This document shows, piece by piece, positions 14,306 through 21,902 of a DNA stretch of 58,395 nt (positions are counted from its first letter, which is position 1; each line of letters starts with the position of its first letter). A program made the position numbers and the translations under genes. The DNA is from a virus, in the IMG/VR virus record IMGVR_UViG_3300033141_005199, positions 1 through 58,395 of that record, one strand, 5' to 3'. The notes under the pieces are model-generated. The model was not told the origin of the DNA, searched no databases, and saw only the letters and a program-made list of their open reading frames with translations.

Positions 14306-15151
14306 CTGATATGGGTAAAATACCCTGACCTAGAGCCCTATAAGAGACTGCGTTTTGAGGGTCGTGAACTCCTAGGGGAACACATTACACTCACAGAGAA
14401 ACGTGATGGTGAAAATGTCTCACTGTGGCTCAACTGTGACGGCGAGGTTATGATCTCAAGTAGAAACCAAGAAGTGGCTTCTAATGATATACAGAATAGG
14501 ATGAAGTCGACGCCGGAGTATAATAAGGTTGTTGAGTTGCTTAACGACAAGGATTATGGGAGAATCATATTCTACGGAGAGTTACTAAAAAAGGTTTCAC
14601 CAACCAGGCTAGAGCCTCGGCGAAAACACATACACTGGATACTGTTCGACATGTACGACGTGGAGGACAATAGATTCATGCCATACAGCTATGTATACCA
14701 GACAGCGTACCATTTTAAGATACCTGTGGTGAGGCTCGTAGATGAGTTCATCCCATCCAGCCTAGATGATCTGCAGAGCCACATAGATGAGGCGCTGAAA
14801 TGGTGTAAGCGTCATAGGCGTGAGGGAGTAGTCGGTAAGACGTACTACGTGAAGGAGCAAGTATTCTTCAAGGAGAAGGTTGATCTACCGAAGCGGAAAA
14901 AATTGAGGAAGGATAGCGTACAAGTCCTTCTCCCAGAGATGCCGGAGGAGAAGATAATCCGTGCGATGCAACACGCATTCGATGTGGTTGGAGAAGAGAA
15001 CTGGCATGACAAAGCTAAAGCCATGCCTATAGTCGCAAGATATGTTTCAACGGAGGCTAGGGAGCATCGATACAGACCACCGAGCAATATATATAGATAC
15101 TACGTTGACACCCCGATCGAAGTGTTGAAGCTAGGTAGCCATAAGTCTTAA
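14306..15151 (+). CDS. ATP-dependent RNA ligase (T4 Rnl2/DRB0094-like) with a non-canonical start
   Basis: The nucleotidyltransferase motifs are present in order: motif I EKRDGEN (lysine of about residue 32 is the AMP acceptor), an ISSRN segment, IIFYGELL (motif III), WILFDMYD (IIIa), REGVVGK (IV) and a lysine-rich motif V (VKEQVFFKEKV). These enzymes seal nicked or broken RNA by ligase-AMP and RNA-AMP intermediates. The first in-frame ATG (14450) lies after motif I, so the real start must be upstream. No ATG, GTG or TTG exists between the upstream stop at 14288 and motif I, which points to CTG 14306 (about eight bases after GAGGTG) or ATT 14300. The length of 281 aa fits the family. Confidence 0.85.
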   Translation: MIWVKYPDLEPYKRLRFEGRELLGEHITLTEKRDGENVSLWLNCDGEVMISSRNQEVASNDIQNRMKSTPEYNKVVELLNDKDYGRIIFYGELLKKVSPTRLEPRRKHIHWILFDMYDVEDNRFMPYSYVYQTAYHFKIPVVRLVDEFIPSSLDDLQSHIDEALKWCKRHRREGVVGKTYYVKEQVFFKEKVDLPKRKKLRKDSVQVLLPEMPEEKIIRAMQHAFDVVGEENWHDKAKAMPIVARYVSTEAREHRYRPPSNIYRYYVDTPIEVLKLGSHKS

Positions 15152-15155
15152 ATAT
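15147..15155 (+). promoter_or_regulatory. TATA promoter before the 15.2-19 kb operon
   Basis: CTTAAATAT overlaps the end of the RNA ligase gene. The next gene starts at 15191 after a GGTGGAGGAAAC ribosome-binding sequence, so this transcript has a leader of about 12 nt. Confidence 0.6.
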
Positions 15156-15190
15156 GTGTTAGGTGCAGTGTTAGGTGGAGGAAACATGTT

Positions 15191-15505
15191 ATGAGTAGTG
15201 GGTTAGAGAAGCCGAAGTACGTTAAGGTCAGTAACCTTGTGGAGGCTAACAAACTCGTAGAGGAGGGGTATAGTCTACGGTGCCCAATAGTGTACACCTA
15301 TCATAGTAGTACTACGGGTAGGATTGAGACTGACGTCGAGTACCTGATGAGCCTCAGGGAGGATGGGAAGTATGATAACGTGGAGAAGTTTAGGAAGGTG
15401 CCGATAACCGCTGAGGAGCAGGGTGTCCCTGATGGCTGGGAGATTATTCACCATACGAGTAAAGAGATGATACTGGTTAAGCGTAGAGAGGAGGCTAAGA
15501 CGTGA
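15191..15505 (+). CDS. Hypothetical protein, 104 aa
   Basis: This mixed alpha/beta charged protein (IVYTYHSSTTGRI, WEIIHHTSKEMILVK) has no clear motif. A GGTGGAGG ribosome-binding site precedes ATG 15191. Its stop overlaps the next small gene by four bases (GTGA). Family unknown. Confidence 0.65.
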   Translation: MSSGLEKPKYVKVSNLVEANKLVEEGYSLRCPIVYTYHSSTTGRIETDVEYLMSLREDGKYDNVEKFRKVPITAEEQGVPDGWEIIHHTSKEMILVKRREEAKT

Positions 15506-15660
15506 CGGATATGAGGCAAAACCATCCAACACCTGACCTGAAAACCTTGAAGAATATGCTCATGCGGGAGCTGATGCTAAACGGTGTCACTACATGTTGG
15601 TATTGTGGAGCCATGAGGGAACGCAAGGTAACTAGTGGGCAAGAGGAGGCTGAGGCGTGA
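15502..15660 (+). CDS. Small CxxC protein, 52 aa
   Basis: A short frame starts at GTG 15502, overlapping the previous stop, and ends at TGA 15660, overlapping the next start. The product holds TTCWYCGAM, a single CxxC knuckle, in a basic helical chain. The perfect GTGA overlaps at both ends argue that it is real. Function unknown. Confidence 0.6.
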   Translation: MTDMRQNHPTPDLKTLKNMLMRELMLNGVTTCWYCGAMRERKVTSGQEEAEA

Positions 15661-16004
15661 TGAAAACCGCGTATAAGGAGTTAATGGAATATCTCCAAGA
15701 GGATGAACATGTCGAGGCAATAATATTCGGGGATTTTGGCTGGGGGGGAGATAGGGAACCTGAGCCTCATCCAGTGCCTCATGATAAATTCGGTAAGATA
15801 TTGACAATGGAGCAGGCTGAACCATACCTCAAGGACGGTCGGTGGCGATTCTACGGTCGCTATAATTCCCCTAGGTGCTACGCTGTCAGAATATGGACAA
15901 ATAAACGGGTACTGTGGGTTAGTGAATATGATGGATGGACGTGCCTTAACTCAGCTCCGTTGAAGCCTATTGATGGCTATATTCCAGACATGCCTGGGGG
16001 GTGA
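15660..16004 (+). CDS. Hypothetical protein, 114 aa
   Basis: This compact aromatic-rich domain (YAVRIWTNKRVLWVSEYDGW) ends in IDGYIPDMPGG. Similar small proteins are encoded in phages, but no biochemical role is known to me. GTG 15657 is an alternative start one codon upstream. It is part of the plus-strand operon of overlapping small genes. Confidence 0.65.
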   Translation: MKTAYKELMEYLQEDEHVEAIIFGDFGWGGDREPEPHPVPHDKFGKILTMEQAEPYLKDGRWRFYGRYNSPRCYAVRIWTNKRVLWVSEYDGWTCLNSAPLKPIDGYIPDMPGG

Positions 16005-16010
16005 GACTGG

Positions 16011-16469
16011 GTGAAGAGTGAGTCAGACATCATCTTTATGAAAGATATGTTGGAGAAGTATGCCTCCAGTCACAGGGGCTTGGATAGACTTGTAGCCCAG
16101 ATTAGTGTGAATACGCTGTGCTATGTTCTAGATGAGAAACCTATATATGAGCTTAACGCGGAAGACTGTGAGAAGGTTGACGAGATCATAGGGGATGCTA
16201 GGGGCATCATTAATCTGGTGGATGAAGCGAGGTTCAGAGAGTTCAAGGAGGCGCTTGATAGGAACTTGTACTTCACTGATGAGGGAACACATGTGGACGG
16301 GGTAGTAGTTATCCCTCAGAGTTTCTTCAACATGGTGGAAACATGGTCTGCTATGTGCACGGATCCAAGTGAAGGCGAGGATTATTATAAGAACCCTAGG
16401 GCGATGTTCGTTGCACTGGACTTGATATACCGTCTACTTAATAGTGTAGAGGAGAAAGGCGATGAGTAA
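16011..16469 (+). CDS. Hypothetical helical protein, 152 aa
   Basis: This is an acidic, mostly helical protein with no cysteine pattern or membrane segment. It starts with GTG six bases after the preceding stop and overlaps the next gene by eight bases. Family unknown. Confidence 0.65.
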   Translation: MKSESDIIFMKDMLEKYASSHRGLDRLVAQISVNTLCYVLDEKPIYELNAEDCEKVDEIIGDARGIINLVDEARFREFKEALDRNLYFTDEGTHVDGVVVIPQSFFNMVETWSAMCTDPSEGEDYYKNPRAMFVALDLIYRLLNSVEEKGDE

Positions 16470-16743
16470 TCTCATTGAAATACGGGAGGAATACGCTGAA
16501 AAACTCGCCGAGCTCCAGAAAAACTGTAGCCACCCAGACACATTCTACGGGTTCCACTGCGACGAGAAACACCAAGCCACAGCTCTCCTATATAAGTATT
16601 GCAGGGTGTGCGGAATGGAGAACATCATATACATTGTGGACGCCCATGAACTCGGCGAAGCCGTGGAGAAGGCTAAGGCTGAGGGTAAGGCTGCGATATG
16701 GATACAGCGGAAGGGTTGGGCACCTTGGAAGCGTGAGGAGTAA
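16462..16743 (+). CDS. Small zinc-finger-like protein
   Basis: The 93-aa product has NCSHPD, FHCDEKH and YCRVCGMEN, a set of cysteines and histidines able to bind zinc, followed by an amphipathic helix and a tryptophan-rich end. It resembles the small CSH-CxxC proteins found in many phages. Function unknown. Confidence 0.65.
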   Translation: MSNLIEIREEYAEKLAELQKNCSHPDTFYGFHCDEKHQATALLYKYCRVCGMENIIYIVDAHELGEAVEKAKAEGKAAIWIQRKGWAPWKREE

Positions 16744-16744
16744 A

Positions 16745-17035
16745 ATGAGTAGCGAAGACTATGTAGAAAACTTCATAGAAGCCATGCTGAGAAGATACGG
16801 TAAGAGAGCAAGCCATATTACAGTGTCAACTGTGGATGACTACGGGTTAGTCGGTGTTGACACTGTGATGGTTTTAGTGGATAGCGTAGATAAGTGTGAT
16901 GACGGCTACCCGTTGACTCAATGCGGGGAGGCATACGTGTTCCGCACTGGCTGTGACTTGGAGGCATTGTTTCTGCTTCGTAGGGTGTGCGTAACGTTCT
17001 ACGGTTTCTTCGGGGGTATGTCAAAAGATGAGTGA
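16745..17035 (+). CDS. Hypothetical protein, 96 aa
   Basis: The frame is open far upstream, but the upstream part only shadows the zinc-finger gene. The real start is ATG 16745, directly after that gene's stop. The product has an N-terminal helix and a beta-rich core (ASHITVSTVDDYGLVGVDTVMVLVD) with several cysteines later. Its stop overlaps the following gene. Family unknown. Confidence 0.65.
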   Translation: MSSEDYVENFIEAMLRRYGKRASHITVSTVDDYGLVGVDTVMVLVDSVDKCDDGYPLTQCGEAYVFRTGCDLEALFLLRRVCVTFYGFFGGMSKDE

Positions 17036-17744
17036 GTTAGGCGTTAAGGTAGAGTGCTTCGACGACTTGAAGCAACTAGTCATGAAACACTATGAATCAA
17101 AGATGAATGAAAAACTCGGAGAAATGACTATGGGTAATCTACTACGGAAACTAAGCGATGAGACGTATTGGCTCAGGGGGAATATAGGTAATTATACATC
17201 GTCATTCGGAGATGAGAAGTGGAGTGAGTCACTTGACTTGCTTGAACAACTAGCGTTAGTAAGCATCCTAGCTGATGAAGCCTACCGCAGAGTCGCCGAC
17301 GACAGCAACGTTAAAGCATTGGCTGAAACACTGCTAGAGGACGTAGACCCCGCCATATTTAAGCAACAGAGTACAGTGGAGAAGGAGAAGCAGAGCCACG
17401 TCGAAGAGACGGACACACCTCCCCTAGACTCGGAGTGGAGCAGACTCGTCAACATGATTAACGACACGGTTACAGACGCAGAGTGGTTCACCTCAATAGA
17501 CTCAACGGGTTCAATTGACGAACACTACTTGGAGCACCCTGAGAAACTTACACAGAGGATACTTGAAGTCCTCGCTGAGAGCGGATATGTGGATCCCAGC
17601 TTGGACGCTGTGCGTCGCCTCGAAGCCGTTAGGAGGCTGGTTGAGGAGGAGCTACCGCAGGTTCCCATGACGCTTGGCTTCAGGAGGAGGTTCTACGATG
17701 CCACTGGTTTTAAGCCACCTGAGTGGCTGAACAGCGGGGAGTAG
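17028..17744 (+). CDS. Hypothetical helical protein, 238 aa
   Basis: This is a mainly helical, acidic protein. A possible linker near residue 115-130 (KEKQSHVEETDTPP) separates two helical halves. No motif is recognised. It is embedded in the run of coupled plus-strand genes ending with the RlaP-type gene. Confidence 0.65.
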   Translation: MSELGVKVECFDDLKQLVMKHYESKMNEKLGEMTMGNLLRKLSDETYWLRGNIGNYTSSFGDEKWSESLDLLEQLALVSILADEAYRRVADDSNVKALAETLLEDVDPAIFKQQSTVEKEKQSHVEETDTPPLDSEWSRLVNMINDTVTDAEWFTSIDSTGSIDEHYLEHPEKLTQRILEVLAESGYVDPSLDAVRRLEAVRRLVEEELPQVPMTLGFRRRFYDATGFKPPEWLNSGE

Positions 17745-17749
17745 TGAAT

Positions 17750-18037
17750 ATGAAGAAAAGCAGACTGATTGAAATTATGAATGAAAAGAAAGAAGAGTCT
17801 AGGGAAACAATTATGGAGTTTATAAACGGGTTGAATGAGAAACTGGCTTCCAGTGGGCAAAGGGAGTTTAATGAACCAGATGATTACCAGTATTTACTTG
17901 ACTTATTTGAATATATATTTGAACACCTCTACGATGTGGTTGGTTCACTTATGATGTGGGCAAGTGCCGAAAACGTTTTGATGGCATTTAAGATAGAGAA
18001 TGATGAGTCACACCAACAACAAGGCGTGGACGGTTGA
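17750..18037 (+). CDS. Hypothetical protein, 95 aa
   Basis: This helical, acidic and A+T-rich gene starts at ATG 17750 after a GGGGAG ribosome-binding sequence; the open frame extends back to 17723 but overlaps the upstream gene. No motif is visible. It ends four bases before the start chosen for the nucleotidyltransferase. Confidence 0.6.
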   Translation: MKKSRLIEIMNEKKEESRETIMEFINGLNEKLASSGQREFNEPDDYQYLLDLFEYIFEHLYDVVGSLMMWASAENVLMAFKIENDESHQQQGVDG

Positions 18038-18041
18038 AACA

Positions 18042-18839
18042 ATGTATGAGCGTATCCCACTGCAGGAGCGAGTGAAGACAGTTGAAAGAGTTAAGGAAAA
18101 AATTAGAGAAGAACACAGAGGAGAAGTAATCTACTTAACCATCTCAGGCTCACACCTATACGGCGTCCCGTCAAAAGACTCAGACATAGATTACCGCGGC
18201 GCATTTATAACTGGGACGGAAAACCTGCTAGGCCTCTTCAGGAAAAACGATGTTATATCTCTGAAGCCTGACATCGTGGTGTTTGAGGTAGCGAAGGAGC
18301 TCAGCCTGGCGGTTAAGGGGAACTGTAATGTTCTTGAACACATCTTCTCGGAGCCAATCTACGCTACGAGTGACTACTTGGAGATGAGGTCAATTATGGC
18401 TAACTCGTTGCCGAGGAACGGGTTATATGAGTCGTATCGTGGGATGGCGTATCACAACTACCATAAGTTTATTGAGAGCGGGAGGAATCGTAGCGTGAAG
18501 AAGTACCTCTACGTTGTCAGAGGTTTGATGGCTGGCATATATGTGTTGGAGACGGGTAGAGTGGAGCCGAGCCTCTTTAAGCTAAACAGTTACTTCGGGT
18601 ATCCGGTGGTTGATGTGTTGAGGGAGGCGAAGACAAGCGGTGTTCTAAGCAATGAAGCCTCTAAGTTAATTGAAAAAGGATGCGTTGATGAGACGATAAC
18701 CATACTGTTTGACAGGATAGATGACGCATACTCTGAGTCCAGTCTTCAAGACGAGGTGGATGAGAACACTGTTGATAGGTTGAATGAGTGGTTGGTGAAT
18801 CTGAGGAAAAGATTAATAGGGGATGTGGCGGATGAATAA
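18042..18839 (+). CDS. RlaP-type nucleotidyltransferase (predicted RNA-repair enzyme)
   Basis: The N-terminus carries the polymerase-beta nucleotidyltransferase signature: SGSHLYGVPSKDSDIDYRG, with GS at residues 36-37 and the metal-binding DxD at 48-50. This form with YG and DYRG matches the COG3541 family, named RlaP because its genes sit beside RNA ligases. The rest is helical (265 aa in all), as in that family. It is predicted to add nucleotides or prime ends during RNA repair. An RNA ligase is encoded 3 kb upstream on the same strand. The frame opens at 18000, but ATG 18042 avoids overlap with the previous gene and leaves the usual short N-terminal helix. Confidence 0.8.
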   Translation: MYERIPLQERVKTVERVKEKIREEHRGEVIYLTISGSHLYGVPSKDSDIDYRGAFITGTENLLGLFRKNDVISLKPDIVVFEVAKELSLAVKGNCNVLEHIFSEPIYATSDYLEMRSIMANSLPRNGLYESYRGMAYHNYHKFIESGRNRSVKKYLYVVRGLMAGIYVLETGRVEPSLFKLNSYFGYPVVDVLREAKTSGVLSNEASKLIEKGCVDETITILFDRIDDAYSESSLQDEVDENTVDRLNEWLVNLRKRLIGDVADE

Positions 18840-18872
18840 CTGTGATGAGGCAAATGAGGAGGCTGAGTATTC

Positions 18873-19034
18873 ATGGCTGGGTGTCCATTCATGGAGGGTT
18901 GGAGGAACAAGGCTGGCTGGCTCATAACCGAGGACGGTAGGCTTGTGTGCCTTGACTGGGATGAGTATTGTACCCTGTGCATGGTGGATGACAGCAGGGA
19001 TTATGTGTTCGCAGTCAACGGAGACGAGGCGTAG
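18873..19034 (+). CDS. Small cysteine-containing protein, 53 aa
   Basis: The frame starts at ATG 18873 behind GGAGG and ends at TAG 19034. It encodes a tryptophan-rich chain with Cys near positions 4, 28, 34 and 37 (EYCTLCMVDD), probably a metal-binding knuckle. A second overlapping frame (18832-18927, 31 aa) starts within the stop of the RlaP-type gene, so this assignment is not certain. Confidence 0.5.
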   Translation: MAGCPFMEGWRNKAGWLITEDGRLVCLDWDEYCTLCMVDDSRDYVFAVNGDEA

Positions 19035-19299
19035 CATCCCCTAGCGGAAACAACCCTAAGATTTATATATTACCGTATCATATTTCTACTGCGCATCGTT
19101 ATATGTGCGTGCACGCGTTAAGTGAATTTGTAGACGACGTGGGGGGTAAGACCTTGTGGATGCGTAGGCACCCCCAATAACATTTAAATATCCTCACACC
19201 AACAATGTTCTAGGCTACCGGCGTAGCCCCAGTAGTTAGACCAGCTGGTCAAATGATGCTCATGGAAGTGGGATGGGATGACTGGCTGGCATACATATA
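19035..19299 (+). other. Intergenic region with two TATA boxes and hairpins (candidate small RNAs)
   Basis: No gene longer than 25 codons fits here. A first TATA box (TTTATATAT, 19062-19070) precedes a tiny frame (19103-19180, 25 aa) that also holds a GGGGGT...ACCCCC stem. A second TATA box (ATTTAAATA, 19182-19190) lies about 26 nt before a perfect hairpin GGCTAC-CGGC-GTAGCC (19213-19228), followed by the palindrome GACCAGCTGGTC (19239-19250). A small structured RNA starting at about 19213 is the simplest reading. Confidence 0.5.
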
Positions 19300-20157
19300 T
19301 TAAAATATTGACTCACAGTACCTAACTAGGCGACCCAGTAGCCCCCAGCCACCTCTCCGATTCTCCACGCCCCTTGTGACGGCCTCTATGAACGGGTTAA
19401 CATCTATGCTGGTGGGCGTAGGGTACTTCTTATATGGTACGCTGAACGGCTCCAGTATCATGGTGCCCCCGTAGTAAATAAACTTGAACCGTGGAAGAGT
19501 TGAAGCCGCCTCAACAGTGTCCCTGCTCGTACTCTTCTTAAGATAGCTTCTCTCCTCGTAGCTCATCACCCTGCTCAACAAGTAGTTACACCGCCTACGA
19601 TACCTCGTAGCTATCTCGCCGCTAACCGCGGTGGTAACCACTATCGCCGCGAATCTAAGATTCCTCCTTATACTCACAAAGTCCGTGAGGGAGGCCCCAG
19701 CCCAGTCCCGCCTATTAAGGCTGCTGCTGCTCCAGAACGTGTTACCCTCCTCAAGTATAAAAAGGTGAATCGGGGCATCATCTAGGTAATACGGGTTCAC
19801 CTTCACAGCCTCCACGCGTCTATCCCACTGCTCCTTAATAATCCTAGCCGTGAACAGCCGCCTCTCCTCCGGCGTTAACCCGCTTACATCGTAGCATGTA
19901 TCCGCCTCATTCCTAGCGTAGCCCCACTCCCCCTCCTCAACAGTAGCCCTATTAGCCAACGGGCTATCATGGTACCACGCTAGGCTAGGGTCAAACGCCT
20001 GAATAACCCAGCCCCGCCGGCGAGCCTCCTCAGCGATTCTCTTCACGAACACGGTTTTACCGTTCCCAGGCTCCCCCGCGACTATGAGGGGTTTAACCTC
20101 TAAGTCGTCTAGGATTATGTCTATGGGGGGATGCCTGTTTATTAGAGCCACCTCCAC
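19300..20157 (-). CDS. P-loop ATPase (HerA/FtsK-like)
   Basis: Walker A GEPGNGKT (residues 28-35) is followed after about 100 residues by a Walker B LFILEEGN with two glutamates, and later by ATRYRRRCNYLL, an arginine-rich segment where such ATPases place an arginine finger. The 285-aa length and the lack of nuclease motifs separate it from the terminase. HerA/FtsK-type ATPases move DNA or membranes; here a role in DNA handling is inferred from the neighbouring replication genes. It is the last gene of the long minus-strand operon that includes PCNA. Confidence 0.75.
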   Translation of the reverse strand: MEVALINRHPPIDIILDDLEVKPLIVAGEPGNGKTVFVKRIAEEARRRGWVIQAFDPSLAWYHDSPLANRATVEEGEWGYARNEADTCYDVSGLTPEERRLFTARIIKEQWDRRVEAVKVNPYYLDDAPIHLFILEEGNTFWSSSSLNRRDWAGASLTDFVSIRRNLRFAAIVVTTAVSGEIATRYRRRCNYLLSRVMSYEERSYLKKSTSRDTVEAASTLPRFKFIYYGGTMILEPFSVPYKKYPTPTSIDVNPFIEAVTRGVENRRGGWGLLGRLVRYCESIF

Positions 20158-20291
20158 TTATCGTATTGCTCCAGCGTCTCGATGACTATGTCTGGCTCAT
20201 CTGAGTCCAGCAGCTTGGTTAACGCGTCTACCTCCAATGTTTTATCATAGTCGTAGACGGTTACCTGTATCTGTGGTCCCTGTGCAGTCAC
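20142..20291 (-). CDS. Small hypothetical protein, 49 aa
   Basis: A short frame runs from GTG 20291, one base after the zinc-ribbon gene, to TAA 20142 inside the start of the ATPase gene. The product has an IQVTVYDYDKTLEVD beta segment and an acidic helix ending in WRWL. The tight overlaps favour a real gene. Confidence 0.55.
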   Translation of the reverse strand: MTAQGPQIQVTVYDYDKTLEVDALTKLLDSDEPDIVIETLEQYDKWRWL

Positions 20292-20292
20292 T

Positions 20293-20472
20293 CTACGCTT
20301 CCCCTATGCCCCGTTGACGCTGTAGCCACGCGTCGTCACATGTCTCCGTGACCCGCCTACACTGTGGGCAATACTTCCTGCTGGGTAGGCTACGCGTAGG
20401 CGGTATGCTTGTCAGCCACATACCGCACTCTGAGCAATATAAGTCATACATGTCGCCTATTTTCCTCCACAT
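20293..20472 (-). CDS. Small zinc-ribbon protein
   Basis: YCSECGMWL followed by YCPQCRRV is a CxxC...CxxC zinc ribbon in a 59-aa chain. The open frame begins at 20487, but the CTTAAATAC promoter lies only a few bases before that codon. ATG 20472, 22-26 nt below the TATA box, is therefore the probable leaderless start. Confidence 0.65.
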   Translation of the reverse strand: MWRKIGDMYDLYCSECGMWLTSIPPTRSLPSRKYCPQCRRVTETCDDAWLQRQRGIGEA

Positions 20473-20489
20473 AGTATAAGGCGTCATAC

Positions 20490-20503
20490 GTATTTAAGCT
20501 TTA
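20490..20503 (-). promoter_or_regulatory. BRE/TATA promoter of the zinc-ribbon/ATPase unit
   Basis: The minus strand reads AAAGCTTAAATAC, identical to the promoter before the ssDNA-binding protein gene. Its distance to ATG 20472 implies a leaderless transcript. Confidence 0.7.
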
Positions 20504-20560
20504 TGAAGCAGATGGATGCTCCGAAAAAAATGGGGTTTACTCTGTAATGGGGAACGGTTT

Positions 20561-20680
20561 TCACCGTCTACGGTTCGATCCTCTTCCGCTTCTCCTAGTG
20601 GCTGTGCATCCTCCGCGTCCACGGTTAGCCCGTACTCCGCGGCCTGACCCGTCTCGTTTAGGCACTCCTCTCTTAGCCAT
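20561..20680 (-). CDS. Arginine/glycine-rich small protein, 39 aa
   Basis: ATG 20680 to TGA 20561 encodes a strongly basic peptide rich in G and R, beginning MAKRGVPKRDGSGRG and ending in NRRR. The KRDGSGRG start recalls the DUF5320-type small proteins of mobile elements. A GTTTAAATAA TATA box at about 20709-20717 lies about 30-35 nt upstream. It may bind nucleic acid; this is inferred only from charge. Confidence 0.55.
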   Translation of the reverse strand: MAKRGVPKRDGSGRGVRANRGRGGCTATRRSGRGSNRRR

Positions 20681-20723
20681 CTTTAACCATACCTAAAAAC
20701 ACGTAGCGTTATTTAAACGTATT

Positions 20724-20954
20724 CTACCACTCTGTGCTGTATTCTCTGTCTTCCTCTGGCTCAGGCTCCAGTACGCCGCGTCTAGCGTCCTCTATGAGCC
20801 GTAGAATCATAGCGTATATCGGGTGATCTGTAGCCTCGTAGCCGTGGTGCATTAGGAACCTGTGCTTCATCTCCTCAGCGGTTTTCAGCCTGTGCTTTGA
20901 TTCCTCGACTCGTCTACGCCACGCCTCAACTCTGGACGCGTAGTCTCCGCTCAC
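20724..20954 (-). CDS. Hypothetical helical protein, 76 aa
   Basis: This charged, helical protein (WRRRVEESKHRLKTAEEMKH) ends in an acidic tail. Its GTG start overlaps the stop of a tiny membrane-protein gene. Family unknown. Confidence 0.65.
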   Translation of the reverse strand: MSGDYASRVEAWRRRVEESKHRLKTAEEMKHRFLMHHGYEATDHPIYAMILRLIEDARRGVLEPEPEEDREYSTEW

Positions 20955-21058
20955 TGTGCCCCAGCTCTCCCTGTGACGAGTCTATACCACCACTTGAGTA
21001 TGGGGGCTATGAAGAATATGAAGCATGTGGTTACCCACACTGCGACTAGTCTAGTCAA
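20951..21058 (-). CDS. Tiny membrane protein, 35 aa
   Basis: A short frame from TTG 21058 to TGA 20951 fits exactly between the PCNA stop and the next start. It encodes one hydrophobic helix (LVAVWVTTCFIFFIAPILKW) and a short basic tail. The GTGA overlap with the downstream gene supports translation. Function unknown. Confidence 0.5.
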   Translation of the reverse strand: MTRLVAVWVTTCFIFFIAPILKWWYRLVTGRAGAQ

Positions 21059-21064
21059 CTTGAC

Positions 21065-21841
21065 TTAGACTCCTATGCATGGCGCCTGGTAGTAGGTTAG
21101 GCTCCCGATGGGTAACTCAACATCTATCTTTATGGGCATATCGTCCATGAGTTCAACTGTCATCAGGTTGCTGACTTTCGTAGCCTTAGCCATGAAGCCG
21201 CGTAGCCATTCAAGGTCGAAGGTTGCCTCCGCTTTCTCGTCTACGTGGTGCTCCGCTATATGCTCGTTTCCCCTATCCAGTAGGACGCTTTCCTCGTATT
21301 CACTGGAGCCCCCCCATATTCGTAGCCCCTCATCACTCGCCGTAAAGGTGACATGGGTGAGGTTACCCTTATAGTCGTCTAGGATCCGCTTAACTACGTT
21401 GGATGTTAGGCGGGTGCTCGTCTTGTAGAATATCTTGGGGACAGGTAGCTCCTCCTCGGCTACATCGCTTTCAGTTGGGAATTTTTTAACCCGCATTATG
21501 TCACTTATCAGCCTCACGATCAGTTTTTCATCCCCGCCATTTTTAACGTATTGTAGCTTCATCATCCTATCCCGCTTCTTCAGCTTAAGCCCCTTCAACA
21601 GTGTTGGAATATCTACGCTGAAAGCCACATCATCATACACATGATAGACATCGAAAAAGCTACGCGGCAAGTCGAGAATCAACATACATACGTGACTAGG
21701 ATCCATCACCCCCATTTCTAGGCCCTCATAGCTGAAACGCCACACAGGGTCATCTCGTAGCACCCCCACCGTCTCAACTATGTTACGAAACATTAGGGGG
21801 CTACTTACTTCAAGATCAACATCTATGTTTTCTTTTGACAT
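21065..21841 (-). CDS. pcn: PCNA sliding clamp
   Basis: The 258-aa chain has the two-domain PCNA pattern. The C-terminal strand set (LMTVELMDDMPIKIDVELP, then SLTYYQAPCIG) matches archaeal clamps, in which IG-hydrophobic-LxYYxAPxI is typical. Homotrimeric PCNA rings tether DNA polymerase, ligase and XPF-type nucleases to DNA. It is one of the few replication proteins this virus carries, next to MCM and the ssDNA-binding protein. A TATA box (ACTTATATAG) lies at 21871-21880. No intein or truncation is seen. Confidence 0.9.
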   Translation of the reverse strand: MSKENIDVDLEVSSPLMFRNIVETVGVLRDDPVWRFSYEGLEMGVMDPSHVCMLILDLPRSFFDVYHVYDDVAFSVDIPTLLKGLKLKKRDRMMKLQYVKNGGDEKLIVRLISDIMRVKKFPTESDVAEEELPVPKIFYKTSTRLTSNVVKRILDDYKGNLTHVTFTASDEGLRIWGGSSEYEESVLLDRGNEHIAEHHVDEKAEATFDLEWLRGFMAKATKVSNLMTVELMDDMPIKIDVELPIGSLTYYQAPCIGV

Positions 21842-21870
21842 GTTTCATCAATGGTTAAGGAGACGTATTA

Positions 21871-21880
21871 ACTATATAAG
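21871..21880 (-). promoter_or_regulatory. TATA box of the PCNA gene
   Basis: On the minus strand, AAAACTTATATAGT lies about 35 nt before ATG 21841, the same distance as at other promoters in this genome that have short leaders. Confidence 0.6.
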
Positions 21881-21902
21881 TTTTTCCAGTTCATTAACCA
21901 TG

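Noticed and set aside
16475-16744. Long plus-strand frame of 186 codons starting inside the zinc-finger gene
   Set aside because: The first 90 codons are out of frame with the zinc-finger gene and lack protein features; only the part from ATG 16745 is kept as a gene.
20565-20590. Sequence CGGTTCGATCC resembling a tRNA T-loop
   Set aside because: The flanking bases cannot form the five-pair T stem or any acceptor stem, and the stretch is inside a small minus-strand gene. No tRNA was found.
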